Of a DNA stretch of 64,000 bases, positions 33,479 through 43,186 are shown piece after piece. Within the stretch, counting starts at the first letter, position 1. The number at the start of each line of letters is the position of its first letter. The stretch is from CAYTIB01 sp964437725 (GTDB taxonomy: Bacteria; UBA8248; JACPRG01; G963555815), in the NCBI GenBank assembly GCA_964437725.1, contig CAYTIB010000036.1, forward strand, positions 87,564 through 151,563, in the 5' to 3' direction. A model generated the notes under the pieces. The model searched no databases. It was not told the origin of the DNA and worked only from the letters and a program-made list of their open reading frames with translations. The position numbers and the translations under genes were made by a program.

Positions 33479-35134
33479 TCACTTTGTAGTTTGTGATTTG
33501 CAACCGGTTTGTTCGCCGGCCCACCAGGCCCATCCTAACCCCATAAAGGTAATAGCTGCACAAAGATATGCAAAAATATCCCCATAACGTGCGTAAAAGG
33601 TCAATCCTTTTAATCCCGGGGTACCCGGATGGACCGATGTTACCACGCCGGTTCGGACAAAGAGCATAGTTGTATTTCGAATCCGGCCAGTTGGGTCGAC
33701 TACCCCGGTAATACCCGTATTAGCGGCGCGGACCAGAGGAACACGATTTTCCACGGCGCGGACAGCCGCGATAGCTATGTGCTGAAATGGAGCTGCACTG
33801 TGACCAAACCAAGCATCGTTAGTAATGTTTACAAGCATCCGTGCCCCGTCTCGAACAAATTTTCGCACCTCGTTAGCAAAAATCATCTCGTAACATATTA
33901 GAACGCTGAAAGGTGCTTTAGTATGCCGAAATATTGTCCTTCGATTCCCAGGTTCAAAGTCGCCGATTCCTGAGACCATCTTTCGAATGAACGGGAAAAA
34001 CCTTTTGAATGGAACAAATTCACCGTATGGCACAAGGTGCATCTTGTCATATTGCCCGTCCACTTTCTTTTCAGGAGTCACACGAAAGGCGCTGTTGAGT
34101 AATCTGTATTCCCGGTTGCGGATTGTGGTCGTGAGGACTCCCAAGAGTAGGGGTGTGTCTACGTCAGCGGACAGGTTTAAAAGCATCTGGCGGTGGGTTT
34201 TGTCTCGGTAGAAGAAGATTGGAGCTGCAGTTTCCGGCCAAACTATTAAGTCTGGATTATTCCGCGCGTATTTATGAGTCAAATCCCGGTAAACATTGAG
34301 CGTTTTTTTTCGGTATCTTTCGTCCCATTTTAAGTCCTGTGGTATGTTCCCCTGGAGCAATGCCACTCGCATTGTGCGGTCCGGACGTTGATCCTCAGTG
34401 GTTGCAAAAGTTTCGAGGCGCGAGATCCCGTATAGTAAAGTCGTTGTCACGAGACTAGCTGTCACAATGAGAGCCCATAAGCAAAACCGAGTATCCGATT
34501 TCGATCCTCCCAAAGAGTATTTGTGAAAGGCGGTCCAGAGCGTTGTGTTCACCAAGACCAGTAGGAAGCTTACTCCGTAAAATCCTGTGATATCCGAAAT
34601 TTGAAGTACTGATAACCAGCGGTATTGCGAATACCCCAAAGAGGCCCAGGGAAAACCTGTGAAAAGGTGCGAACGTACAAGCTCTAGGGAAACCCATAGA
34701 AATGGGGCCACAATCCACTTCAAGCGTATGCTCTTTTGGCCAATAAAGCAGAGTAGCGAACAAAATCCAGCGAGGAAAAGACTTACGTAGGCGGCCAGGG
34801 ATAGCATCAAAAACCATGCGACGGGCAGGGGTAGACCTCCAAATCGTGTCATGGTGATCGTGACCCAGGACAGGATGCCCGCGTAACCGATCATTCCTGA
34901 GAGGCCTCCGATCCAGAAGGCGGCACTAGGAGAGGTCCCCTCTATGGCAGCCAAAAGTGGAATCAAAGCAAACCATGCGATAGCAGTAAGATCGAATTTT
35001 GGGAAACATAAAATCAGGAGTATTCCGGAGAAGATAGCTAAGATAATTCTACCTGTACCTACAACTCGGAATAAGCGCTTTCCGCGATCCCCTGCACGGA
35101 ATGCTCTAAGCTGGGGATTTGTGTGTGGTTTCAC
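33479..35134 (-). CDS. lnt: apolipoprotein N-acyltransferase
   Basis: 551-residue inner-membrane enzyme. Seven or more helices fill the first ~230 residues. The periplasmic nitrilase-like domain has the catalytic triad: Glu in LIVWPETAAPIFF, Lys in YDKMHLVPYGEFVPF and Cys in SVLICYEMIFANEV. It adds the third acyl chain to lipoproteins after Lgt and LspA. LspA is also encoded in this window (54029-54574), as is the Lol exporter. The GTG start overlaps the uvrC stop as GTGA. The first ~25 residues are basic and may be longer than needed. Confidence 0.93.
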   Translation of the reverse strand: MKPHTNPQLRAFRAGDRGKRLFRVVGTGRIILAIFSGILLILCFPKFDLTAIAWFALIPLLAAIEGTSPSAAFWIGGLSGMIGYAGILSWVTITMTRFGGLPLPVAWFLMLSLAAYVSLFLAGFCSLLCFIGQKSIRLKWIVAPFLWVSLELVRSHLFTGFPWASLGYSQYRWLSVLQISDITGFYGVSFLLVLVNTTLWTAFHKYSLGGSKSDTRFCLWALIVTASLVTTTLLYGISRLETFATTEDQRPDRTMRVALLQGNIPQDLKWDERYRKKTLNVYRDLTHKYARNNPDLIVWPETAAPIFFYRDKTHRQMLLNLSADVDTPLLLGVLTTTIRNREYRLLNSAFRVTPEKKVDGQYDKMHLVPYGEFVPFKRFFPFIRKMVSGIGDFEPGNRRTIFRHTKAPFSVLICYEMIFANEVRKFVRDGARMLVNITNDAWFGHSAAPFQHIAIAAVRAVENRVPLVRAANTGITGVVDPTGRIRNTTMLFVRTGVVTSVHPGTPGLKGLTFYARYGDIFAYLCAAITFMGLGWAWWAGEQTGCKSQTTK

Positions 35135-37080
35135 TCGAGTCCTTGGCCTTCTGATTTTACGTTCTCATTGGTCTTAATCGTGGTTTCCGTGTGGAGGACC
35201 GACTCCGACTTCGAGGGGGGTAGATTTTCCATTATCTTTTCTTTAACTAGCAAAGCCAGTGCCTTGTTCATATGCGGGATTCCGGATAGTTGCTCAATAT
35301 CGGCTTCACGAATCTGATCAATACCCCCGAAGTAACGTAGAAGAGAGCGTCGCCGTGCTGGACCGATTCCCTCGATTTCCTCAAGAATGGAGCGTAGGTG
35401 TCCTTTCCCACGCCGTTTTCGGTGAAACTGGATTGTGAAACGATGGGTTTCGTCCCGGACACGCTGGAGAAGATATCGAACGGGGGAGTCCGGTAGAAGT
35501 GGGATTGGCTCTGAATGTTCCGGAATGAAAATCATGTCGTTCCGACCCCTTCTGTCCCCTCCTTTGGCCATAGCAATAACGGGTAGCCGTTGAAGGGCTA
35601 GTCCCTTTAGTATGCGGGTTGCCACATTTAGCTGACCTTTTCCCCCATCAATGAGAATTAGGTCTGGCCACTTTCCATCTTCAGCCAGGGCGCGCCGAAA
35701 CCGCCGACCCAAAACTTCGCCCATCATAGCGTAATCGTTAGGAATGTTTTGAGTCTGAATAATATATCGTCGGTATTCTTCTTTCTTTGGTTTTCCCTCT
35801 TCGAAAACAACCATACATGCAACTGCGTCCGTACCCTGCAGGTTGGAGACGTCAAATGCTTCAATACGGCGCGGTGGTTTCGCGAGGCGAAGGACATCTT
35901 GTAGCTCAATTAGCAACTCCTCGCCCACCGGGCCCTCTTCCTTGGGGTTCTCAAGAAAGTGTTGGGCATTGTCAGTCGCCATGCGGATGAGGCGAGCCTT
36001 ATCTCCCCTTTGTGGGACGGTAAGTATTACCCGCTTATTGCGGAGAGACGTTAGCCAGTCACCAATAAGATCAAAATCACCTACGGCGACCGGAATTAAA
36101 ATCTCTCGGGGAATGAAAGTTCCCCGAGCGTAGTATTGCTTGAGAAAAGACTCGACTAAAACGGCATCTGGTTCTGTGGCAGGGAATTTAAAATCATACC
36201 CGTTGTCACCTAAAACCTTTCCGCCACGCACAAAAAATATATGGATCCGCGCGCGGTCTCCAAACCGGTGGAGCCCAATAACGTCCTGGTCTTCGAAGTT
36301 TGTCGAGACAATTCTTTGTCTCTGAAGGCTGGCCTCGACCGACCGTATTTGGTCTCGGTACATCGCGGCCTGCTCGTAGCAGAGTTTGTCCGAAGCGGAG
36401 TGCATTTTTTTTTCAAGCTTATTTTTCAACTCGAGATCACGGCCCTTCAGAAATAAGTTCACGCGTTCCACCAACGCGTCATATTCCTCAGAGGTGCAAT
36501 ATCCGACGCACGGCGCGATGCATCGCTTCATCTCGTATTCTAGGCATGGGCGATCGTGCCTGCCGTCCATTGGTTCTTCACAGGAGCGGATAGGAAAAAC
36601 CTTGTGTATTGTTCGTAATGTTTGCCTGATGGATTTGGCGGAAACGTATGGGCCAAAGTAAGTCGCTCCATCCTTTCGGACTTGCCTAACGACCTCCAGG
36701 CGAGGAAATTTTTCACCCGTCGTGAAACGTAGATAAGGGAAGTGCTTGTCATCACGGAGTACAACGTTGTACTTAGGCCGGTGACGTTTAATGTAATTGC
36801 TTTCCAAAATGAGCGCTTCCACCTCATTGGCTGTAACGATGTAATCCAGGGTGTGGACTTGGTCGACCAATTTCTGGATCCTCGGTGCTAGGCGAGCAGA
36901 AGGAGTAAAGTAGGAGCGGACGCGGTGCCTCAAGGATTTGGCTTTTCCGACATAGAGGATTTTTTTCTTCTCATCTTGCATTATGTAAATACCTGGAGAG
37001 GTAGGTAGTTCTTCTCCTAGACGATCTTGTTCGGCCAACCGTGTTCCAACGGCTCTTTCTTTGATTTTTTTACTTTTCAC
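35131..37080 (-). CDS. uvrC: UvrABC excinuclease subunit C
   Basis: 649-residue nuclease. The N-terminal GIY-YIG domain begins PTSPGIYIMQDEKKKILYVG and makes the 3' incision. The four-cysteine cluster is in SCEEPMDGRHDRPCLEYEMK and CIAPCVGYC. A UVR motif (SASDKLCYEQAAMYRDQI) contacts UvrB. The C-terminal RNase H-like domain (IEAFDVSNLQGTDAVACMV, LILIDGGKGQLN) makes the 5' cut, and tandem helix-hairpin-helix motifs near residue 590 (EIEGIGPARRRSLLRYFGG) bind DNA. It works in nucleotide excision repair. uvrB is directly upstream, separated by 139 bases. Confidence 0.95.
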   Translation of the reverse strand: MKSKKIKERAVGTRLAEQDRLGEELPTSPGIYIMQDEKKKILYVGKAKSLRHRVRSYFTPSARLAPRIQKLVDQVHTLDYIVTANEVEALILESNYIKRHRPKYNVVLRDDKHFPYLRFTTGEKFPRLEVVRQVRKDGATYFGPYVSAKSIRQTLRTIHKVFPIRSCEEPMDGRHDRPCLEYEMKRCIAPCVGYCTSEEYDALVERVNLFLKGRDLELKNKLEKKMHSASDKLCYEQAAMYRDQIRSVEASLQRQRIVSTNFEDQDVIGLHRFGDRARIHIFFVRGGKVLGDNGYDFKFPATEPDAVLVESFLKQYYARGTFIPREILIPVAVGDFDLIGDWLTSLRNKRVILTVPQRGDKARLIRMATDNAQHFLENPKEEGPVGEELLIELQDVLRLAKPPRRIEAFDVSNLQGTDAVACMVVFEEGKPKKEEYRRYIIQTQNIPNDYAMMGEVLGRRFRRALAEDGKWPDLILIDGGKGQLNVATRILKGLALQRLPVIAMAKGGDRRGRNDMIFIPEHSEPIPLLPDSPVRYLLQRVRDETHRFTIQFHRKRRGKGHLRSILEEIEGIGPARRRSLLRYFGGIDQIREADIEQLSGIPHMNKALALLVKEKIMENLPPSKSESVLHTETTIKTNENVKSEGQGLE

Positions 37081-37219
37081 GTCGGTCCACCTTGCGTTTG
37101 GGCGAGCTCGAGCCTTTGCTTAAGTGCTTGTTATTGAACCGAATTCAGCACATCCCCACCTTCTAATATGGAAGGATGTCTCGGGGGGATTGTCCGATTA
37201 TCCCACACTTAGTTGAACT

Positions 37220-39229
37220 CTAAACGGTAACTCCCAGCTCGCGTTTTTCTAAGAGGATGATGTTATCGCGAATCTCGGCTGCTTTTTCAAACTCCAGTCG
37301 TTGGGCTGCGGCGAGCATCTCCTCACGTAGCTTTTTGACACGATTTGCAATGTCCTCCGAAGATGCGGAGACATCATAGTAAGGGGCCTGGTCCCCTGCT
37401 ACCTTGGAAACGGATGAGTAGTCCCACTGGGATACATTACCTAGGACTTCGTTGATGTTTCGAACGATCGTTTTGGGAGTAATACCATGGTCCCGGTTAT
37501 GTTTTTTTTGGATCTCCCTTCTCCGATGAGTTTCCGAAATCGCAGCCTCAATAGAGCGTGTCATACGGTCAGCGTAAAATATGACCGTTCCATTGACATT
37601 TCGGGCTGCACGTCCGCTTGTCTGAATCAAAGAGGTTTCCGACCTCAGATATCCCTCCTTGTCGGCGTCCAAAACAGCTACCAATGAAACCTCTGGAATG
37701 TCCAATCCCTCGCGAAGCAGGTTGATACCAATCAATACGTCAAACTCCCCTAAACGAAGCTCACGAATGATGGACACCCTTTCCAGTGCATCGATATCCG
37801 AATGCAAATAACGTACCCGCACACCTGCTTCCTGGTAGAATTCCGCCAACTCTTCGGAGAACCGCTTGGTGAGCGTTGTTACGAGAACCCGTTCGTTAAC
37901 TTTGACTCTCTTTCTTATTGCACTCAACAGGTCGTCTACCTGTCCACGCACGGGGCGGACTTTTATAACCGGGTCCATTAAGCCGGTCGGCCTGATAATT
38001 TGTTCGGTGACTAAACCACCACTGATCTTAAGCTCGTAGGGTCCGGGTGTTGCCGAAACGTAAACCGCCTGTGGAATCTTTTCCTCAAATTCGTCGTAAT
38101 TTAATGGACGATTGTCTAGGGCAGAGGGAAGTCGAAATCCGTGGGCAACCAGAGACTCCTTGCGCGAACGATCACCGGCGTACATGGCTCGGAACTGCGG
38201 AACTGTGACATGGCTCTCGTCTATGATGTAGAGTGAGTCCGGAGGAAAATAATCCAAGAGGGTATGAGGCGGCTCACCAGCTTCACGGCCTTCGAGGTGT
38301 CTGGAGTAGTTCTCGATGCCGTTGCAGTAACCGATCTCTCGAAACATTTCCATATCAAATTTGGTTCGTTGCTCGAGACGTTGGGCTTCCAGGTATTTGT
38401 CCTCGCGTTTGAGACCAATTAAACGGGTTTTTAGCTCACCTTGAATAGAAATTAGTGCGCGCTGTAATCGATCTTCGGGTGTGACATAATGGCTACTCGG
38501 GTAAATATCGATTGATTTCCGCTTGCGGACAGTTACCCCTCGAAGAGGGTCGATATTGCTGATCGATTCAATTTCATCACCAAAAAACTCAATTCTAACT
38601 GCGTCCTGTGCTTCGTGGGCAGGAATAACCTCGACCACGTCTCCCCGTACCCGAAATGTCCCACGCTTGAATTCGATATCGTTCCGTTGGTACTGGATCT
38701 GAACCAGACGGGAGAGTACCTCATCACGATCGATGCTCTGCCCGCTTTCGAGGTAGATGTGCATTCCGTGGTAGGTTTCCGGCGACCCCAACCCGTAGAT
38801 ACAGGAAACACTTGCGACCATAATCACATCGCGGCGTGTGAGAAGAGAGAAGGTGGCAGAGTGCCGGAGCTTATCCAATTCATCGTTGATAGAAGCGTCT
38901 TTTTCGATGTAAGTGTCCGAACTTGGTAAGTACGCCTCAGGTTGGTAGTAGTCGTAGTAACTGACAAAATATTCCACGGCGTTGTATGGAAAGAATGTCC
39001 GGAATTCGTTGTAAAGCTGAGCAGCCAGGGTTTTGTTGGGAGCAACCACCAAGGTTGGTTTCTTGGAACTGGCAATAACGTTTGCCATCGTAAAGGTTTT
39101 GCCGGATCCAGTGACTCCCAGGAGTGCCTGATGCTGTACTCCTTCCTTTAAATTTTGCAGGAGACTTTCGATGGCCTGTGGCTGATCACCGGTAGGTTCG
39201 AAGTCAGAAACAAGTTGATACTCATTCAT
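37220..39229 (-). CDS. uvrB: UvrABC excinuclease subunit B
   Basis: 669-residue helicase-like repair protein. Walker A is LLGVTGSGKTFTMANVIA. The beta hairpin that locks DNA is near VEYFVSYYDYYQPEAYLP. Helicase motifs IDESHVTVPQFRAMYAGDR and QTSGRAARNVNG follow, and the C-terminal UVR motif (AQRLEFEKAAEIRDNI) contacts UvrC. It verifies damage in complex with UvrA and recruits UvrC. It lies between the HNH gene and uvrC on the same strand, so the three may share the promoter upstream of the HNH gene. uvrA is not in the window. Confidence 0.96.
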   Translation of the reverse strand: MNEYQLVSDFEPTGDQPQAIESLLQNLKEGVQHQALLGVTGSGKTFTMANVIASSKKPTLVVAPNKTLAAQLYNEFRTFFPYNAVEYFVSYYDYYQPEAYLPSSDTYIEKDASINDELDKLRHSATFSLLTRRDVIMVASVSCIYGLGSPETYHGMHIYLESGQSIDRDEVLSRLVQIQYQRNDIEFKRGTFRVRGDVVEVIPAHEAQDAVRIEFFGDEIESISNIDPLRGVTVRKRKSIDIYPSSHYVTPEDRLQRALISIQGELKTRLIGLKREDKYLEAQRLEQRTKFDMEMFREIGYCNGIENYSRHLEGREAGEPPHTLLDYFPPDSLYIIDESHVTVPQFRAMYAGDRSRKESLVAHGFRLPSALDNRPLNYDEFEEKIPQAVYVSATPGPYELKISGGLVTEQIIRPTGLMDPVIKVRPVRGQVDDLLSAIRKRVKVNERVLVTTLTKRFSEELAEFYQEAGVRVRYLHSDIDALERVSIIRELRLGEFDVLIGINLLREGLDIPEVSLVAVLDADKEGYLRSETSLIQTSGRAARNVNGTVIFYADRMTRSIEAAISETHRRREIQKKHNRDHGITPKTIVRNINEVLGNVSQWDYSSVSKVAGDQAPYYDVSASSEDIANRVKKLREEMLAAAQRLEFEKAAEIRDNIILLEKRELGVTV

Positions 39230-39299
39230 GGGAGAAAGAACAGTAAGAGAAATTAATTGCCACGGTAGCTAATACCGGGCGAGGATGTGAATTCCCGGG

Positions 39300-39854
39300 T
39301 TATTTGGTCCGGGTATAGTATGGCTCGACGTATTTTCCCCAAGCTTCTATGGTGGACGACCGGATTGGACTTGGCGCGTATTGGTGAAACAAGAAAAAGG
39401 GATGAAGAGGTTTGCGGAGCCAGTGCATCCCACTTTCTTGGAGTGTCTGGTTTCCCTTTTTGGAATTGCAAGGCTGACAAGCCGCTACAACATTCTCCCA
39501 GTTTGTTACCCCTCCCCGAGAACGGGGGATGATATGATCAATAGTCAGTCCCCTTCCGTGTTTTCCACAGTATTGGCATGTAAAGTGATCTCGGCGGAGG
39601 ACGTTCTTCTTGCTGAAAACCACTTTCCCTTGGCGAGGTATGCGAACGAATCGTTGAAGGCGAATAACACTTGGAAGAGGAAGCGAAAGGCTGTAGGAGT
39701 GGACCAAAAAGCCATCCTCCTCGACTGTTTCGGCACGGCCGCCGAGGATCATCCGAATAGCGCGGCGCCCCGAACAGATCTGGAGCGGCTCGTAGCTCCG
39801 GTTTAGAACCAGGACCCAAATGTAATTGAGATTCGAAGTTGTCACGTGAATCAA
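39300..39854 (-). CDS. HNH endonuclease family protein
   Basis: 184-residue protein. The N-terminal ~60 residues (VLVLNRSYEPLQICSGRRAI) are the conserved lead of a widespread stand-alone HNH family. The nuclease domain has CQYCGKHG and CQPCNSKKG as two CxxC zinc knuckles around LTIDHIIPRSRGG, which includes the HNH histidines. It is probably a metal-dependent DNA endonuclease, but its substrate and cell role are unknown. The start is uncertain: TTG 39854 or GTG 39845, with no clear ribosome site. A promoter-like sequence lies just upstream, and uvrB follows 70 bases downstream, which hints at a repair link. Confidence 0.8.
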   Translation of the reverse strand: MIHVTTSNLNYIWVLVLNRSYEPLQICSGRRAIRMILGGRAETVEEDGFLVHSYSLSLPLPSVIRLQRFVRIPRQGKVVFSKKNVLRRDHFTCQYCGKHGRGLTIDHIIPRSRGGVTNWENVVAACQPCNSKKGNQTLQESGMHWLRKPLHPFFLFHQYAPSPIRSSTIEAWGKYVEPYYTRTK

Positions 39855-39874
39855 TCCGGTGCAAATTAGTCTTA

Positions 39875-39903
39875 ACGATAAGGCTCAGTTTAGACGGTGT
39901 CAA
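39875..39903 (-). promoter_or_regulatory. promoter upstream of HNH-uvrB-uvrC
   Basis: On the minus strand TTGACA at 39903-39898 (perfect -35), a 17-base spacer and TATCGT at 39880-39875 (4 of 6 to the -10 consensus). Initiation near 39868 leaves a very short leader before the HNH gene. Confidence 0.5.
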
Positions 39904-40026
39904 CGTGACAATAGCACGGACCCTTCGATTGGTGTGTGTTCGTCCCTGTTTAAACTGGGTGGTAGTCTAGTGTAACCGACGTTTGACGCTAGTTAATTGG
40001 AAGTGTGGTTACGGGAGGCCCATCTC

Positions 40027-42222
40027 TTGAAAATTCGCTTTAGGTTTCTTTTCTTTTTGCCTTTAGTGATTGCTGTTGGGGTTGGTACCGCTGTCGGGCT
40101 GCTGTTTGCCCAGTTTGAAGGCCTTCCTGATGTGCGAGACCTAGAACAGTATCGGCCGAGTACAATCACCAAGATCTACGATTGGAGAGAAAACCTTCTC
40201 GCCGAATTTTACGTCGAGCGACGTATTGTTGTCCCCCTTCACAGAATCCCGAAGCATCTTGTAGAAGCCACCTTAGCAATTGAGGACAATCATTTCTATG
40301 ATCACATTGGGATTGATTTTAAAGGCCTTGCAAGGGCTTTATACCGGAACCTCCGAGCTGGGCGGGTCGTACAGGGAGGAAGCACGATTACACAGCAGTT
40401 GGCAAAGGTCTTGTTCTTGACGCCCGAACGAAGTTTGGCCCGAAAGGTTAAAGAGGCCTTGCTTGCCTTACGGATTGAAAGGGCATATAGCAAGGAGGAA
40501 ATCCTTGCACTTTACTTTAATCAAATTTATCTGGGTAGTGGAGCATATGGTGTGGAAGCCGCTGCCCGAACGTATTTTGACAAGGGGGTTGAAAATATTT
40601 CCCTTGGTGAGGCGGCTCTCCTTGCTGCTCTACCGAAGGCTCCATCTCATCTTTCTCCCTTTCGTCATCATGGGCGTGCTCTGCGGAGACGAAATCTTGT
40701 ATTGAGCCAGATGCTACGGCTAGGGTTTATATCCGAAGAACAAACTCAGGAGGCCATCAATGCTCCCCTGCTTCTTGACACCCAAAAGCCTTTCGATGCC
40801 TCGGGACGTCATTTCGTGGAGCATGTTCGCCGAGAGCTTCAGGGGATGTTCGGCAATCGTGGTTTGTACCGGAAGGGTTTAAGGGTATACACGACGCTAG
40901 ACCTGAGTCTGCAGCGAGCAGCTCGGGCAGGCATGCTGAAGGGCTTGACGGCAGTAGACCGCCGCAGGGGGTTCATGAGGAGTCCTGACAAACCTTTGGG
41001 TGATTCCGTGAAGTCTCTGCCGGCTGAAGGAACCCGAATCATGGGAAAAGTGAGCCGAATTGACAAAAATCGAGTTTTTGGAATATTTGGAGGTATTTCT
41101 GCGGCAATGCCCATACCAAATCGCAAATGGGCAAAAAATCTCGCAGTCGGGGATTCCCTTTTGGTTCAGGTCGAATCTGTCGATCTGAAAGAGCAGAAGG
41201 TCGAATTAAGACCGGTTGCCCGAGCAGAAGGAGCGCTGATAGCATTAGATGTTAAAACCGGAGCCATTAGGGCGATGGTAGGTGGCAGGAATTTTGAGGG
41301 CAGTGAATTTAACCGAGCCATTCAGGCCCAGCGTCAGCCCGGTTCTGCCTTTAAACCCTTTATCTATGCCGCAGCTTTAAAGGAAGGTCTTCGGCCTAAT
41401 GATATTTTAGTAGATGCGCCCGTTTCTTATTGGGATCCCGTCCGAAATAAGATGTGGAAACCTACAAATTACGAGAAGCGATTCTTTGGACGAGTAACCC
41501 TCCAGCGCTCCCTAGAGCACTCCATCAATGTCGCGACCATCCGATTGTTGGAACGTGTAGGTGCCCGGAAGGCTATCACCCTTTTAAAACGTTTGGGCAT
41601 CCGTAGCCCTATTGAACCCTACCTGTCGATGGCTTTGGGGACATCGGTTGTAACCTTGTTGGAAATGGTTTCAGCATATGCCACTCTGGCCAATTCCGGA
41701 CTGCATTCGGAACCCTACTCGATTCAACGTGTGGAGACAGCAGATGGCCGCACGCTGTTTGAGCGGGAGGCGAGTTTCTCGCGTGCGGTAGATGCTAAAA
41801 CGGCATATTTGATGACTCACATGATGCGTGGTGTTATTGAACGGGGAACAGGCCGAAAGGCAAAGGTGCTCAATGTTGCTTTGGCAGGAAAGACCGGAAC
41901 AACTGACGCATTCAAGGATGCATGGTTTATCGGTTTCTCTCCGAGTTTGGCCCTCGGTGTGTGGGTAGGGGTGGATAACAATAAATCATTGGGTCGGGGC
42001 GAAACTGGCGCACGAGCCGCTCTTCCTATATGGATTGATGCCATGGGAGCTTGGACCCGAGAACGCCAGTCTGAGAACTTCACCATACCCCCAGATATTC
42101 GGATAATTAAAGTGGATAGTCGGACAGGTTTTTTGGCGGCAGCCCCATGTAGGCGATTTGCAATAAGAATTGCTATAAAAAGGGGAACTGAACCTCAAAG
42201 GACTTGTGGTTCCTCTCCTTAA
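40027..42222 (+). CDS. mrcA: class A penicillin-binding protein 1A-like
   Basis: About 731 residues. One N-terminal transmembrane helix (FLFFLPLVIAVGVGTAVGLL) is followed by the GT51 glycosyltransferase domain with catalytic AIEDNHFYDHIGIDF (Glu86) and RVVQGGSTITQQLAK. An OB-like insert leads to the transpeptidase domain: GSAFKPF (SxxK serine), EHSINVA (SxN) and AGKTGTTDAF (KTG). It polymerises and cross-links peptidoglycan in the periplasm. Start is TTG 40027, eight bases after GGGAGG; a longer frame from 39997 has no such site. It diverges from the HNH gene. It ends near-basic with no obvious extra domain. Confidence 0.94.
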   Translation: MKIRFRFLFFLPLVIAVGVGTAVGLLFAQFEGLPDVRDLEQYRPSTITKIYDWRENLLAEFYVERRIVVPLHRIPKHLVEATLAIEDNHFYDHIGIDFKGLARALYRNLRAGRVVQGGSTITQQLAKVLFLTPERSLARKVKEALLALRIERAYSKEEILALYFNQIYLGSGAYGVEAAARTYFDKGVENISLGEAALLAALPKAPSHLSPFRHHGRALRRRNLVLSQMLRLGFISEEQTQEAINAPLLLDTQKPFDASGRHFVEHVRRELQGMFGNRGLYRKGLRVYTTLDLSLQRAARAGMLKGLTAVDRRRGFMRSPDKPLGDSVKSLPAEGTRIMGKVSRIDKNRVFGIFGGISAAMPIPNRKWAKNLAVGDSLLVQVESVDLKEQKVELRPVARAEGALIALDVKTGAIRAMVGGRNFEGSEFNRAIQAQRQPGSAFKPFIYAAALKEGLRPNDILVDAPVSYWDPVRNKMWKPTNYEKRFFGRVTLQRSLEHSINVATIRLLERVGARKAITLLKRLGIRSPIEPYLSMALGTSVVTLLEMVSAYATLANSGLHSEPYSIQRVETADGRTLFEREASFSRAVDAKTAYLMTHMMRGVIERGTGRKAKVLNVALAGKTGTTDAFKDAWFIGFSPSLALGVWVGVDNNKSLGRGETGARAALPIWIDAMGAWTRERQSENFTIPPDIRIIKVDSRTGFLAAAPCRRFAIRIAIKRGTEPQRTCGSSP

Positions 42223-42606
42223 ACCTCCCTAAAGTTATCCAGACAGTATATAGCTACTAGATTTCGCAGTTTATAGGTCCTAGAGGGGTGGTGGAAGAAT
42301 AGATTTCAAATCGGACTAGATATAGTTCCTGACAAACCATTTTTTTGTTTGGATTTTCTGAAAATCGTATAGAATCCCACTTAAAAGCAAGTAAAGCATG
42401 GGAAACCTTGGTTTCCCTGTCCAAAGGGTTTTGGTTGAGCTGAGAATTCGTCTCTTTGCTGTTGGTTAAATTCATTTAGCTCATGGGAAAAAATCCTTGT
42501 CAGTTGTCTCCGGATGCACTAGTTAGGATAGACAAAGCTAAACGTTACCTTTTTTGGACTTTTAAGCCCATTTTTGCTGTTTACCTTAAGAACCGGGGGT
42601 AGACTC
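42223..42606 (+). other. non-coding gap between the PBP1A gene and the receiver-like gene
   Basis: 384 bases without a convincing gene. It holds T-rich runs around 42330-42360 and one clear inverted repeat, GGGAAACC-TT-GGTTTCCC at 42400-42417, which could be a short hairpin or an operator. No T tract follows it, so it does not read as an intrinsic terminator. No tRNA or promoter that I would defend. Confidence 0.5.
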
Positions 42607-43008
42607 GTGCGTGAATCTGAGACAGTTCGAATCCTCATCTTCGACCAATCCCCGAAGTCTCGCGAGGCCATGTGCTCTATCCTCAGACAAGAGTCATATG
42701 CAGCCGATACAGTGGCCACAGCCCAACATGCCCTAGATGTGATTTCGTGCGAGCAATACGACGTTCTTGTAACGGATGCACCACTTTCGTCTATGGGGCG
42801 CTCGGGCTGGCTCCACAACGGGCCACCGAGTGCTTCTGAAATCCCCGTGGTAGCCATTGTTGGAAGCCAGGACCGGGGTAACGAGCCTGATCCCCTGCCA
42901 GATCAGGTGAAGGTGGTTCTTAGTACTCCAGTTCGAAAGGGCGAATTACTCGCTGCGGTTCGGGAAGCTCTTTGCATCGGACCCGAGCATAGCCTGTTTT
43001 CTCGTTAG
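42607..43008 (+). CDS. degenerate response-regulator receiver domain protein
   Basis: 133-residue single-domain protein. VRILIFDQSPKSREAMCSIL and the alternating strands and helices follow the CheY fold. The phosphoacceptor position is kept in YDVLVTDAPLSSMG, but the N-terminal acidic pair is reduced to one Asp (FDQ), and the invariant Lys before Pro is Thr in LSTPVRKGELL. It has no output domain. It may be a non-phosphorylated scaffold or a decayed regulator. I choose GTG 42607, which has GGGGGT upstream; the longer frame from 42574 adds an unrelated leader. No histidine kinase gene is near. Confidence 0.7.
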   Translation: MRESETVRILIFDQSPKSREAMCSILRQESYAADTVATAQHALDVISCEQYDVLVTDAPLSSMGRSGWLHNGPPSASEIPVVAIVGSQDRGNEPDPLPDQVKVVLSTPVRKGELLAAVREALCIGPEHSLFSR

Positions 43009-43186
43009 GACTCACTGGATCAGGTTTGCAAACTACATCAATGAACTGTTGCGGCGGGGGTGTGTCCGTCTTTGGGATTCCCTGTTGGTTCCTCTGCTAG
43101 AAACCGTTGGTTTTCGAATTGCTTTAGCGGTTTAGTCCCCTGGACATGTTCAACGAGACCTAACTTAGAAGAAGGGAGAATCGGTG

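Noticed and set aside
37141..37180. Hairpin-like ACAT...CCTTC/GAAGG...ATGT between uvrB and uvrC
   Set aside because: The stem has a five-base bulge and no T tract, so it is unlikely to be a terminator.
42400..42417. GGGAAACC-TT-GGTTTCCC as a terminator of the PBP1A gene
   Set aside because: It is about 180 bases after the stop and has no T tract; kept only as an inverted repeat.
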